This document shows, one piece after another, positions 50,657 through 59,168 of a stretch of 64,000 nt of DNA (positions are counted from its first letter, which is position 1; each line of letters starts with the position of its first letter). A program made the translations under genes and the position numbers. The notes under the pieces were generated by a model, which worked only from the letters and a program-made list of their open reading frames with translations, was not told the origin of the DNA and did not search any database. The stretch comes from Gammaproteobacteria bacterium. Its GTDB lineage: Bacteria; Pseudomonadota; Gammaproteobacteria; Tenderiales; Tenderiaceae. The stretch is from positions 35,382 to 99,381 of the forward strand of contig JACQEP010000005.1 of the NCBI GenBank assembly GCA_016200485.1, written 5' to 3'.

Positions 50657-51129
50657 GCACGATCCCTATGACTTCGCATGGCGCGGAGCGTCTGCGCCAG
50701 GAATTACAGCGGCTGAAGAGTGAAGATCGGCCACGGATTATCCAGGCGATTGCTGAGGCGCGAGCGCACGGTGATCTGAAAGAAAACGCCGAATATCATG
50801 CCGCCAAGGAGCAGCAAGGCTTTGTCGAGGGGCGCATTTCGGATCTGGAATCACAGCTTTCTATGGCCCAGGTGATCGATGTCAGCAAGCTTAAGGTTCA
50901 GGATAGGGTGGTGTTCGGCGCCACGGTCGATCTTGAGGATGTTGGATCTGCACAAAAGGTCACTTACCAAATCGTGGGTGATCTCGAAGCGGATATTCAG
51001 CAGCATCGTATCTCGGTCAGCTCGCCGATTTCACGCGCGTTGATTGGCAAGGAAGTGGGTGATGTGGTCACTGTGCGCGCACCGGGCGGTGATCGCGAAT
51101 ACGAAATCCTCGCCGTTCGTTACGAATAA
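50653..51129 (+). CDS. greA: Transcription elongation factor GreA
   Basis: 158 residues, canonical length. N-terminal coiled coil ([40 protein letters not shown]) with the acidic tip that stimulates RNA cleavage in the RNAP channel, and a C-terminal FKBP-like domain ([17 protein letters not shown]). Overlaps carB by 4 bases, the usual arrangement. Confidence 0.97.
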
Positions 51130-51137
51130 CAACTCCG

Positions 51138-51611
51138 ATGTCCGATAAGCTATTCCAAAGCGTCGACCGACTGCTGATCACCGCCTGGGTTGGCGGTTTG
51201 TGGGCGGTTGGTTATCTGGCCGCCCCCGTGTTGTTTCATGCCTTGGATGACCGGCATCTGGCCGGTGAGTTGGCTGGACACATGTTCTTTATCATGAACA
51301 TTGTTGGTTTTGTGTGTGCGCCGATTCTGGCGGCGATCACGATCCGGGAAGCAGGCAGCACATGGCGCAGCGCTCGCCGTTTATGGGTGTTGGTGGGGAT
51401 GCTGATGATCGTTGCAATCAGTGCCTTTGTTTTGCAACCCATGATGCAGGAACTCAAAGCAATCGGCATTGTGCCAGGCACCGATACCGCTGCCCAGTTT
51501 GGCCGTTTGCACGGAGTTTCTTCAATCCTGTATTTAGTGCTTAGTTTGGCGGGTGCGTATTTGGTGATTTCGGCTGCGCAAAAAGCATCGGACGCAAGTA
51601 AGCAGGCTTGA
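51138..51611 (+). CDS. DUF4149 membrane protein
   Basis: 157 residues with four membrane helices. LLITAWVGGLWAVGYLAAPVLF at the N-terminus and an RLHGVSSILYLVLSLAGAYLV segment fit DUF4149, often found next to greA/yhbY in gammaproteobacteria. Function unknown. Starts 8 bases after greA, so it is in the same unit. The region directly after its TGA is a repeat. Confidence 0.8.
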   Translation: MSDKLFQSVDRLLITAWVGGLWAVGYLAAPVLFHALDDRHLAGELAGHMFFIMNIVGFVCAPILAAITIREAGSTWRSARRLWVLVGMLMIVAISAFVLQPMMQELKAIGIVPGTDTAAQFGRLHGVSSILYLVLSLAGAYLVISAAQKASDASKQA

Positions 51612-51612
51612 T

Positions 51613-51682
51613 GGGATCGCGGGCGTCCCGCCCGCCTTGTGTTCTTGATCGGCGGTTTTTGCGGGCAAGATGCCCGCGATCC
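51613..51682. repeat. 70-bp inverted repeat (GATCGCGGGC family)
   Basis: Left GGGATCGCGGGCGTCCCGCC then CGC; right GCGGGCAAGATGCCCGCGAT then CC. Nested small palindromes in each arm. Lies between convergent DUF4149 and yhbY genes and may terminate both. Confidence 0.75.
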
Positions 51683-51688
51683 TGGGTT

Positions 51689-51985
51689 TTACCGCCCCAG
51701 CATGATTTTTTGTTTCTGCGGATTGCGGCGGAAGATGGTTGCAATATGGCCAATGCGTTGCACCAGCTCGCATTTAGTGCGCTCGCAAAATTCAGCGATC
51801 ATGGCATCACGACGGTCACGGTCGACAGCACTGACCCTAACCTTGATCAGTTCATGAAAGGTCAGCGCGGCATTGATTTCTTCACAGACGTTATCAGTCA
51901 GGCCGTTGGTCCCAATCATGACCACGGGTTTAAGAGTATGGCTGAGGGCGCGTAACTGGCGTTTTTGGGTATCGGAAAGCGGCAT
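51689..51985 (-). CDS. yhbY: CRS1/YhbY-domain RNA-binding protein
   Basis: 98 residues. KH-like fold with LKPVVMIGTNGLTDNVCEEI containing the GxxG loop, then FHELIKVRVSA and RIGHIATIFRR. Associates with ribosome assembly intermediates. Divergent from the next membrane gene and rlmE, the usual gammaproteobacterial neighbourhood. Confidence 0.92.
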   Translation of the reverse strand: MPLSDTQKRQLRALSHTLKPVVMIGTNGLTDNVCEEINAALTFHELIKVRVSAVDRDRRDAMIAEFCERTKCELVQRIGHIATIFRRNPQKQKIMLGR

Positions 51986-52006
51986 AGGTTTAGTATCTTG
52001 AGTTGG

Positions 52007-52288
52007 ATGAGTCAGAAAAATCGAAAACAGCCAGCAAGTTTATCACGGCGGGGCCGTGGTTTCACTGTTACCGCGAGCCCCTTTAATGGCGTCAAGCTGG
52101 ACTTGGCCATCGTGATGGTGATTGGCGGCTTGGTATGGCTGATCCATGATCGACTGGTCAGTGCCCCTTTGGGGCAATTGGTGTTATTGGCCAGCTATGG
52201 CCTAGGAGCAATGTGCTGGATTATTTACAAAACGCGGCGCGTGATGCGATCACTGCCGGTGGCTGGGCGACAAGACAATGGCGCGTAG
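52007..52288 (+). CDS. Small membrane protein, unknown
   Basis: 93 residues from ATG 52007 ([12 protein letters not shown]). Basic N-terminus, two hydrophobic segments (about 28-50 and 58-78). The 3' end overlaps the rlmE start by 11 bases, so it is likely translated together with rlmE. Not recognised. Confidence 0.6.
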   Translation: MSQKNRKQPASLSRRGRGFTVTASPFNGVKLDLAIVMVIGGLVWLIHDRLVSAPLGQLVLLASYGLGAMCWIIYKTRRVMRSLPVAGRQDNGA

Positions 52289-52898
52289 TAAAAGCAGTCA
52301 TCGCTGGTTGAAAGAACATGAGGACGACGTCTATGTCCGACGTGCCAGGCAGGAAGGCTATCGCTCGCGGGCGGTTTATAAGCTGCTTGAGATCAATGAA
52401 AAGGACAAGCTGATACGTCCTGGAATGGTGATTGTCGACCTGGGGGCCGCCCCCGGCGGCTGGTCGCAGGTGGCGGCGCGGCTGGTGGGCGAGCGCGGCA
52501 AGGTGATCGCGCTTGATATTTTGCCAATGGAGCCGTTAGCCAATTTAGAGTTCATCGAAGGCGATTTTCGCGAGCAAGAGGTCTTGGACCGCCTGCTGGC
52601 GCTCATCGGTGACCGGCGGGTGGACCTTGTAATCTCGGATATGGCCCCCAATATCACTGGTATGGGGGAAGTCGATCAACCTCGGACGATGTATCTGGCT
52701 GAATTGGCATTGGAATTTGCACAACAGGTATTGCGGCCAGGGGGTGATTTTCTGACCAAGTTGTTTCAGGGCGAGGGGTTTGATGATTACGTGCGGGCAT
52801 TACGCCAGCATTTCACCACAGTGATCACCCGCAAACCCAAGGCGTCACGTCCCCGCAGCCGAGAGGTGTATCTGCTGGCGAGAAAGTTTAAGATGTAG
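52278..52898 (+). CDS. rlmE: 23S rRNA 2'-O-ribose U2552 methyltransferase RlmE
   Basis: 206 residues. N-terminal basic [23 protein letters not shown] site [18 protein letters not shown], and [20 protein letters not shown] with catalytic Asp; a C-terminal [13 protein letters not shown]. The K-D-K set is present. A heat-shock-related late 50S maturation enzyme, commonly upstream of ftsH as here. Confidence 0.96.
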   Translation: MARSKSSHRWLKEHEDDVYVRRARQEGYRSRAVYKLLEINEKDKLIRPGMVIVDLGAAPGGWSQVAARLVGERGKVIALDILPMEPLANLEFIEGDFREQEVLDRLLALIGDRRVDLVISDMAPNITGMGEVDQPRTMYLAELALEFAQQVLRPGGDFLTKLFQGEGFDDYVRALRQHFTTVITRKPKASRPRSREVYLLARKFKM

Positions 52899-53009
52899 TA
52901 AGTTCATGATATTGCGGCAACCTAATAGAGTCCGGCTGATTTTCCAGCGGCTTTAATAAGGAAATAGTAGAGATTAGAGGGTACTTACCTTGAATCGACA
53001 TCGGCGACC

Positions 53010-54827
53010 ATGTCGTATTCTGATTTTATCGCTCGTGTCAAACAGGGCGAAGTATCGAAGGTCATGATCGAAGGCCGGAACGTTCAGGGAGTGATGAGCT
53101 CCGGTGAACGTTTCACGACTTATAGCCCCGGTGATAACGGTCTGATCGGGGACCTGCTCAATAACGGTGTGCAGATCAATGCACGGCCACAGGAACAACA
53201 GAGCGTGATGATGCAAATCTTCATCTCCTGGTTCCCGATGTTGTTGCTGATCGGTGTCTGGATCTTCTTTATGCGCCAGATGCAAGGCGGTGGCGGTGGC
53301 CGCGGTGCGATGTCGTTCGGTAAGAGTCGAGCCAAGTTGCTGAGCGAAGATCAAGTCAAAGTCACTTTCGCCGATGTTGCCGGTGTTGAAGAAGCCAAGG
53401 AAGAAGTCAGCGAGCTGGTTGAATTTCTGCGCGATCCGGGCAAATTCCAGAAGCTGGGTGGCAAAATCCCGCGCGGCGTATTGATGGTCGGTTCACCCGG
53501 TACTGGTAAAACATTGCTCGCTAAAGCGATCGCCGGTGAAGCCAAAGTGCCGTTTTTCTCGATCTCCGGTTCGGATTTCGTGGAGATGTTTGTCGGTGTT
53601 GGTGCTTCGCGCGTGCGCGACATGTTCGAGCAGGCGAAGAAGCATGCACCGTGCATTATTTTCATCGATGAAATCGATGCGGTGGGTCGTCATCGTGGCG
53701 CCGGTTTGGGCGGTGGTCATGACGAACGCGAACAGACCTTGAATCAATTGTTGGTGGAAATGGATGGTTTCGAAGGTAATGAAGGTGTGATTGTCATTGC
53801 CGCCACTAACCGTCCGGATGTGCTTGATCCCGCCTTGTTGCGCCCAGGCCGTTTCGACCGTCAAGTGGTCGTGCCGTTGCCGGATGTGCGTGGCCGGGAA
53901 CAAATCCTGCGTGTACACATGCGCAAGGTGCCGCTGGGTGACGATGTCAAACCAAGTTTGATCGCCCGTGGCACGCCCGGATTCTCCGGCGCCGATCTGG
54001 CCAACCTGGTCAACGAAGCCGCGTTGTTCGCAGCGCGGGCCAACAAGCGTTTGGTCAGCATGGAAGAGTTCGAAAAGGCCAAGGACAAGATCATGATGGG
54101 CGCCGAGCGCAAGTCCATGGTCATGAACGAAGAGGAAAAGCGTTTGACCGCTTATCATGAAGCAGGGCATGCGATTGTCGGCCGCATGGTGCCCTCGCAC
54201 GATCCGGTCTACAAAGTCAGCATCATTCCGCGCGGCCGCGCCCTCGGCGTGACCATGTTCCTGCCTGAAGAGGATCGTTACAGTTACAGTAAAGAGCGGC
54301 TCGAAAGTCAGATCAGCAGCCTGTTCGGTGGTCGTCTGGCCGAAGAACTGATCTTCGGTTTCGACAAGGTGACTACTGGCGCTTCCAACGATATTCAGCG
54401 CGTCACCGAGATCGCTCGCAACATGGTCACCAAATGGGGCCTGTCAGAGCGTCTGGGACCGTTGACGTATAGCGAAGATGAAGGCGAAGTGTTTCTCGGT
54501 CGTTCGGTAACCCAACACAAAGCCGTATCCGATGAAACGTCGCATGTGATTGATGAAGAAGTGCGGGTGATTGTCGATCGCAATTACGAGCGGTCACGCC
54601 GAATATTGACCGAACATATGGACAAGCTGCATGCCATGGCCGATGCGCTGATGAAGTATGAAACCATCGACAGCGATCAGATCGATGACATCATGTCGGG
54701 TCGTCCACCGCGCGTGCCGCAAGACTGGATCGATCACGAGCCGCATGGCGGCAGTGGCGTGAAACCGGCGGATGATGCCTCCAAGCCGAAAGAAGGCGGC
54801 ATCGGCAACCCCGCTGGTTCGCACTGA
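53010..54827 (+). CDS. ftsH: ATP-dependent zinc metalloprotease FtsH, apparently lacking its first membrane helix
   Basis: 605 residues from [12 protein letters not shown]; FtsH proteins are usually 630-650. The periplasmic segment, TM2 ([19 protein letters not shown]), Walker [18 protein letters not shown], Walker [16 protein letters not shown] and zinc site HEAGH (383-387) are intact. The first 30 or so residues with TM1 are missing. No TM-encoding frame exists in the 111 bases after rlmE. An AGAGGG...TTGAAT at 52975-52995 looks like the old SD and start, but is out of frame with the ORF. No good RBS precedes ATG 53010. Confidence 0.9.
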   Translation: MSYSDFIARVKQGEVSKVMIEGRNVQGVMSSGERFTTYSPGDNGLIGDLLNNGVQINARPQEQQSVMMQIFISWFPMLLLIGVWIFFMRQMQGGGGGRGAMSFGKSRAKLLSEDQVKVTFADVAGVEEAKEEVSELVEFLRDPGKFQKLGGKIPRGVLMVGSPGTGKTLLAKAIAGEAKVPFFSISGSDFVEMFVGVGASRVRDMFEQAKKHAPCIIFIDEIDAVGRHRGAGLGGGHDEREQTLNQLLVEMDGFEGNEGVIVIAATNRPDVLDPALLRPGRFDRQVVVPLPDVRGREQILRVHMRKVPLGDDVKPSLIARGTPGFSGADLANLVNEAALFAARANKRLVSMEEFEKAKDKIMMGAERKSMVMNEEEKRLTAYHEAGHAIVGRMVPSHDPVYKVSIIPRGRALGVTMFLPEEDRYSYSKERLESQISSLFGGRLAEELIFGFDKVTTGASNDIQRVTEIARNMVTKWGLSERLGPLTYSEDEGEVFLGRSVTQHKAVSDETSHVIDEEVRVIVDRNYERSRRILTEHMDKLHAMADALMKYETIDSDQIDDIMSGRPPRVPQDWIDHEPHGGSGVKPADDASKPKEGGIGNPAGSH

Positions 54828-54851
54828 AGATAATATAGTGTACTGAATTAA

Positions 54852-54880
54852 CGCCCCGCTCCCGTGCGGGGCGTTTTGTT
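54852..54880 (+). terminator. Terminator after ftsH
   Basis: CGCCCCGC, TCCCGT loop, GCGGGGCG, then TTTTGTTTT. Confidence 0.9.
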
Positions 54881-54921
54881 TTGGGCAAATGATAGAAAAT
54901 ATAGTGTCGGAAAACTTTACA

Positions 54922-54960
54922 CTTTGTATATGCATATAAAATGTATATTTTATAGTGCGC
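54922..54960 (+). promoter_or_regulatory. AT-rich candidate promoter region of the type I secretion unit
   Basis: Between the ftsH terminator and the hlyB-like gene lies TTTGTATATGCATATAAAAT, including the palindrome TATATGCATATA, and TATATTTTATAGTG. A -10 such as TATAGT or TATAAA is possible, but no confident -35 pairing is seen. No gene is present in 54881-55060. Confidence 0.35.
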
Positions 54961-55060
54961 ACGTAACCTATTGATGAATCAAGCCGCGCACATCATTGGC
55001 ACGTTAATTGCCTTACAGAGTAGGGAAGAGAAAAACAATAACTAATTAAAGAGATCGACA

Positions 55061-57220
55061 ATGCAGGACGCCAACAACCGCCAGGACACTGGCCTCACGT
55101 GTCTGGTCATGCTGGCGCGGTTTCATGGCATCGCCGCCGACCCCGGTCAATTACAACACCAGTTCGGCCGTTCCGGCGAAGTCTGTGGTGCCAGCGAATT
55201 GTTACGCGGCGCCAAATTCCTCGGCCTCAAGGCAAAGCAAGTCACTTCCGATAGTTCCCGGCTCGACCGCATTCAGTTTCCCGCCATCGCCCAACACCAT
55301 GATGGCCACTGGTTCATCCTCGGCGGCATCAAGACCGAAGGCGATGACACCAAGGTCCTGGTCCAGGATCCGCTTGAATCTCGTCCCTTGATCTATACAC
55401 GCGCCGAATTCGAAACCCTCTGGTCCGGCGCGCTGATCCTCGTCACCCAACGCGCGGGTTTACTGGGCCTGGATCAGCGCTTCGATTTCAAATGGTTCAT
55501 CCCCGCCATCCTCAAATATCGCAAACTGTTTGGCGAAGTATTACTCGCCTCATTCTTTCTGCAACTGATCGCGCTGGTCACGCCCTTATTCTTCCAGGTC
55601 GTCATCGACAAAGTCCTGGTCCACAAAGGCCTCACTACGCTTGATGTGCTCGCCTTTGGCCTGATCGTCGTCTCCTTATTTGAAGTGGTGCTCACCGGTC
55701 TGCGGACTTACCTGTTCTCGCACACCACCCAGCGCATCGACGTCGGCCTCGGCGCCAAGTTGTTCAATCATTTGCTCGCGTTACCGATCAGCTATTTCGA
55801 AGCACGCAGAGTAGGCGACACGGTCGCCCGTGTCCGCGAACTGGAAAACATCCGCAACTTTCTCACCGGCTCCGCCCTGACGCTGGTGATCGACCTCTTC
55901 TTCACCGTCGTCTTCATTGCCGTCATGTATTACTACAGCCCGACCCTGACCTGGGTCGTGCTCGCCGCCATCCCGTTATATATCATCTTGTCCGTCATCG
56001 TCACCCCGATGCTACGAAACAGAGTCGAGGAAAAATTCAACCGCGGCGCCGAAAATCAAGCCTTCCTCGTCGAAAGCGTCAGCGGCATCCAGACCATCAA
56101 AGCCATGGCCGTCGAACCACAACTGCAACGCAAATGGGAAGAACAACTCGCCGGTTACGTCAATGCCAGCTTCAAGACCAGCACCCTCGGTAACCTCGCC
56201 AGCCAGATTGCGTCCTTCATCAACAAACTCGTCATCGTTGCCACGCTGTGGTTTGGCGCCAGACTCGTGATCGACGGCGAACTCAGCGTCGGCCAGCTTG
56301 TTGCCTTCAACATGCTCGCCGCCCGCGTCAGCGGCCCGATCTTACGTTTGGTTCAATTGTGGCAAGATTTTCAACAAGCCGGTGTCTCCGTCGAACGCCT
56401 CGGTGATGTGCTCAACGCCCCACGCGAACCCAGCCACAACCCCAACCGCGCCAGTCTGCCGCAAATGTTAGGTCGCATCACCTTTGATCAGGTGACCTTC
56501 CGTTATCAGCCCGATCGCCCCGAAGTGCTCAAGCGTATCAACCTCGACGTCAACCCCGGCCAAGTCATCGGCATCGTCGGTCGCTCCGGTTCCGGTAAAA
56601 GCACGCTCACCAAACTCATTCAACGGCTGTATGTCCCCGAAAGCGGAAGAGTGCTGGTCGACGGCGTCGACCTCGCCATGATCGATCCCACCTGGCTCAG
56701 AAGACAAGTCGGCGTCGTGTTGCAGGAAAATGTCCTCTTCAACCGCAGCGTGCGCGACAACATCGCCCTCGCCGATCCCGGCCTGCCGCTGGATTTTGTC
56801 ATCCACGCCGCCAAACTCGCTGGCGCCCATGACTTCATTCTCGAGCTGGCGCATGGCTATGACACTATCATCGGTGAACACGGCAGCAACCTCTCCGGTG
56901 GCCAGCGGCAACGTATCGCCATCGCCCGCGCCCTCATCACCAACCCCAAGATCCTCATCTTCGACGAAGCCACCAGCGCCCTCGACTACGAATCAGAACG
57001 CATCATCCAGGACAACATGCAGCGCATCTGCAAAGACCGCACCGTGTTCATCATCGCCCACCGCCTCAGCGCCGTGCGCCAGGCCGACCGCATCATCGTC
57101 GTCGACAAAGGCGAGATTGTGGAAGAGGGGAATCATACGCAGCTCATCAACCTGCATGGTCACTATGCCAAGCTGTATCAATATCAGTTGGGCGATGTGT
57201 TTAAAACAGGCGAAAGATAA
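55061..57220 (+). CDS. Type I secretion ABC transporter, HlyB-like with degenerate peptidase domain
   Basis: 719 residues. N-terminal C39-like domain (about 1-130) has QDTG in place of the catalytic DCG, so it cannot cleave leader peptides and probably binds RTX substrates as in HlyB. The membrane domain spans about 155-430 (LPISYFEARRVGDTVARVRE). The nucleotide-binding domain has Walker A GRSGSGKST at 507-515, signature LSGGQRQRIAIARA near 611 and ILIFDEATSALD. Strong use of C-ending codons sets it apart from neighbouring genes. Pairs with the HlyD-like gene at 59169. Confidence 0.92.
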   Translation: MQDANNRQDTGLTCLVMLARFHGIAADPGQLQHQFGRSGEVCGASELLRGAKFLGLKAKQVTSDSSRLDRIQFPAIAQHHDGHWFILGGIKTEGDDTKVLVQDPLESRPLIYTRAEFETLWSGALILVTQRAGLLGLDQRFDFKWFIPAILKYRKLFGEVLLASFFLQLIALVTPLFFQVVIDKVLVHKGLTTLDVLAFGLIVVSLFEVVLTGLRTYLFSHTTQRIDVGLGAKLFNHLLALPISYFEARRVGDTVARVRELENIRNFLTGSALTLVIDLFFTVVFIAVMYYYSPTLTWVVLAAIPLYIILSVIVTPMLRNRVEEKFNRGAENQAFLVESVSGIQTIKAMAVEPQLQRKWEEQLAGYVNASFKTSTLGNLASQIASFINKLVIVATLWFGARLVIDGELSVGQLVAFNMLAARVSGPILRLVQLWQDFQQAGVSVERLGDVLNAPREPSHNPNRASLPQMLGRITFDQVTFRYQPDRPEVLKRINLDVNPGQVIGIVGRSGSGKSTLTKLIQRLYVPESGRVLVDGVDLAMIDPTWLRRQVGVVLQENVLFNRSVRDNIALADPGLPLDFVIHAAKLAGAHDFILELAHGYDTIIGEHGSNLSGGQRQRIAIARALITNPKILIFDEATSALDYESERIIQDNMQRICKDRTVFIIAHRLSAVRQADRIIVVDKGEIVEEGNHTQLINLHGHYAKLYQYQLGDVFKTGER

Positions 57221-57280
57221 AAGATGAAAGAGGAAAGGAAAAACACCTCATTCCGCGAGCAAGGGAGGCGCAAAAGTTGT

Positions 57281-57321
57281 GCCCCTCTCCCACGAGTGGG
57301 AGAGGGGCAGGGGAGAGGGAG
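57281..57321. repeat. CCCTCTCCC-type hairpin, 5' flank of DUF559 copy 1
   Basis: GCCCCTCTCCCACGAGTGGG then AGAGGGGCAGGGGAGAGGG. Ends 1-2 bases before the ATG of the DUF559 gene. Confidence 0.85.
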
Positions 57322-57322
57322 A

Positions 57323-57685
57323 ATGCTGAACAACGTCAAAAACTTGCGCAGCAACCAGACTGAGGCCGAGCAACGGTTGTGGCATCACCTGCGCGCGTAC
57401 CGTTTCATGGGCCTAAAATTTAAGCGACAAAAACCCATGGGATCCTACATTGTAGATTTTGTATGTTTGACGCACAAATTGATTATTGAAATTGATGGTA
57501 GCCAACATGCCGAGCAAACAGACTATGATCACCATCGGGACGCGTGGTTGAAAAGTCAGGGATATACGGTGCTGCGTTTTTGGAACAATGAAGTCATGCA
57601 GCAGTTGGAGAGTGTATTGGAACGGCTACAACTTGCCCTCTCCCCCGCCCCTCTCCCGCTGGCGGGAGAGGGGAATAAGGATTAG
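57323..57685 (+). CDS. DUF559 endonuclease-domain protein, copy 1
   Basis: 120 residues from MLNNVKNLRSNQTEAEQ. DUF559 core: QRLWHHLRAYRFMGLKFKRQ, GSYIVDFVCLTHKLIIEIDG and QHAEQTDYDHHRDAWLKSQG then YTVLRFWNNEV. The fold resembles very-short-patch-repair and PD-(D/E)XK nucleases (DFVC...IIEIDGSQH). The tail LSPAPLPLAGEGNKD is read from a repeat hairpin. A longer frame from 57224 runs through the 5' repeat and is not used. Function unproven. Confidence 0.85.
   Translation: MLNNVKNLRSNQTEAEQRLWHHLRAYRFMGLKFKRQKPMGSYIVDFVCLTHKLIIEIDGSQHAEQTDYDHHRDAWLKSQGYTVLRFWNNEVMQQLESVLERLQLALSPAPLPLAGEGNKD
57635..57680. repeat. CCCTCTCCC-type hairpin, 3' flank of DUF559 copy 1
   Basis: GCCCTCTCCCCCGCCCCTCT then CCCGCTGGCGGGAGAGGGGA. 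Encodes the final 15 residues of the DUF559 protein and ends 2 codons before its stop. Confidence 0.85.
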
Positions 57686-57778
57686 GGATAAAAGGTAACG
57701 TGATTCATCGCAACAGCAGGGAGTGTCAGCCGTATTACGGCGCAAGCCAGAAGATTGTTGCCAACGATAACTCAATCT

Positions 57779-57827
57779 TTTCCCTTCTCCCACTTGTGGG
57801 AGAGGGTGGCCCGAAGGGCCGGGAGAG
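57779..57827. repeat. Further CCCTCTCCC-type hairpin, decayed
   Basis: CTTTTCCCTTCTCCCACTTG then TGGGAGAGGGTGGCCCGAAG and GGCCGGGAGAG. In the 217-base gap between DUF559 copy 1 and the next gene. Confidence 0.7.
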
Positions 57828-57902
57828 AGAACAATGGATGAACACTAGATACAAAATTTGAATATTGAATAAATTTAAACAAACAATGCAAAGGAGAACG
57901 CC

Positions 57903-58376
57903 ATGACCAATACAACAACTGAAGCGCAAATCCAAAATCCAACGCAAATCGCCGACCAACTGGCAGACACGCTATGGAGCCTCACCGAAAACTGGAATGA
58001 TCACGCCAAACAGGTGATCGGTCTGCCGCTGATGCGCGCCATCGACCAAATCGGTCTGCAACTCGCCCTCACTCAAGGCCGCACCACCATCAAACAACAC
58101 CTGCAACACATCGCCAATGCCCGCAAGGGTTTAGCACCGATGGATTACTACCTGCAACGCGCCGCCAAGCGTGGTTTGATCGAGCCGACGCAAATCGAAG
58201 CACTGCGTGCCCAGATGATCACTCTCGCACAATGTCTCGATCAACATTCCAAAGGCATTGTGCAAGCCACTAATAAAAAAGTTGCCGAACAAAAACAACG
58301 GCAAGAAGAAAAGGCCAAGGCGGAGCAGAAAAGGTCTTCGATTGAATTTGAGGCTGAAAGCTCCATCGCGCATTGA
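57903..58376 (+). CDS. Helical protein of unknown function in the secretion island
   Basis: 157 residues with a strong RBS (AAGGAG, 8 bases before ATG). All-helical pattern: ADQLADTLWSLTENWNDHAK, then LQRAAKRGLIEPTQIEALRA, and a Lys/Gln/Glu-rich coiled-coil tail (EQKQRQEEKAKAEQKR). No signal peptide. Lies between the hlyB-like and hlyD-like genes. It may be a cytosolic helper or chaperone for secreted proteins, but there is no family evidence. Confidence 0.65.
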   Translation: MTNTTTEAQIQNPTQIADQLADTLWSLTENWNDHAKQVIGLPLMRAIDQIGLQLALTQGRTTIKQHLQHIANARKGLAPMDYYLQRAAKRGLIEPTQIEALRAQMITLAQCLDQHSKGIVQATNKKVAEQKQRQEEKAKAEQKRSSIEFEAESSIAH

Positions 58377-58396
58377 AGTATATACAAAAATATAAT

Positions 58397-58431
58397 CCCC
58401 TCTCCCTCAGGGAGAGGGCTAGGGTGAGGGG
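58397..58431. repeat. CCCTCTCCC-type hairpin, 5' flank of DUF559 copy 2
   Basis: CCCCTCTCCCTCAGGGAGAG then GGCTAGGGTGAGGGG. The inverse order of the unit found at 58831-58866. Confidence 0.85.
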
Positions 58432-58509
58432 TGTAATAAGGATGCAAGGCAGAAATGTGCGAGGTAGAGCAACGCAGGAGCACTTCCCGAGGATGATGGG
58501 ATTAAAAAC

Positions 58510-58875
58510 ATGAAAGCGCTTGCTCAGGCTCTGCGCCGTCAAGCCACCGATGCCGAGCGAATGTTATGGCAGCGTTTGCGTTCACGTAATATGGCGGGAT
58601 TCAAATTTCGACGCCAGGTAGTGATTGAACCGTACGTTGTCGATTTTGTATGTTTCGAAGCCAAATTGATTATAGAAGCCGATGGTGGGCAGCATGGTTT
58701 GGTGGCAGACAAAGATGCGAGGCGTACTCGCGAACTTGAAAGAATGGGGTATCGAGTAAAGCGATTCTGGAACCATGAGATTTTGAATGAGATAGAGGTC
58801 GTGCTGGGGCAAATATATTGTTGTTTAAACACCCCTCACCCCAACCCTCTCCCTGAGGGAGAGGGAGTTGTGTAG
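58510..58875 (+). CDS. DUF559 endonuclease-domain protein, copy 2
   Basis: 121 residues. Core: ERMLWQRLRSRNMAGFKFRR, PYVVDFVCFEAKLIIEADGG, QH, then RELERMGYRVKRFWNHEIL. About the same length as copy 1 but clearly divergent in sequence, so this is not a recent duplication. The tail NTPHPNPLPEGEGVV is encoded by a repeat hairpin, parallel to copy 1. No strong RBS. Confidence 0.85.
   Translation: MKALAQALRRQATDAERMLWQRLRSRNMAGFKFRRQVVIEPYVVDFVCFEAKLIIEADGGQHGLVADKDARRTRELERMGYRVKRFWNHEILNEIEVVLGQIYCCLNTPHPNPLPEGEGVV
58831..58866. repeat. CCCTCTCCC-type hairpin, 3' flank of DUF559 copy 2
   Basis: ACCCCTCACCCCAACCCTCT then CCCTGAGGGAGAGGGA. It is the inverted partner of 58397-58431, so copy 2 lies between inverted repeats. 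Confidence 0.88.
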
Positions 58876-58953
58876 ACAGCTATTTCCTAAAGATTTTTTG
58901 CAGTTGACTGGTGAAGAGAGTTTTTGAATGACTGATTAGTAGTTTGTTGAAAT

Positions 58954-59082
58954 CACCCTCTCCCTCAAAGAGGGACAGGTGAAGTGATAAGCGTAGGTGA
59001 AAAAATAATGCCCTCTCCCCCAGGGAGAGAGCTAGGGTGAGGGGATCAATGCACTCATCCTAACTTTTTCCCTGAGGGAAAA
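58954..59082. repeat. Decayed CCCTCTCCC-type repeats before the hlyD-like gene
   Basis: Three degraded units: ACCCTCTCCCTCAAAGAGGG at 58954, CCCTCTCCCCCAGGGAGAGA with GCTAGGGTGAGGGG at 59011-59044, and TTTTTCCCTGAGGGAAAAG at 59065-59082. No gene is present in 58876-59168. Confidence 0.75.
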
Positions 59083-59168
59083 GAACCAGAATCACTTTTT
59101 CAACAAGCTATTAATAATTAACTGAACGAACAAACTGAAACTAAACAAGCTGAACTGACGCAACTAAC

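Noticed and set aside
57224..57322. N-terminal extension of DUF559 copy 1 from the ATG at 57224
   Set aside because: The extra 33 residues are a translation of the repeat hairpin (APLPRVGEGQGRGR), and DUF559 homology begins at the second ATG.
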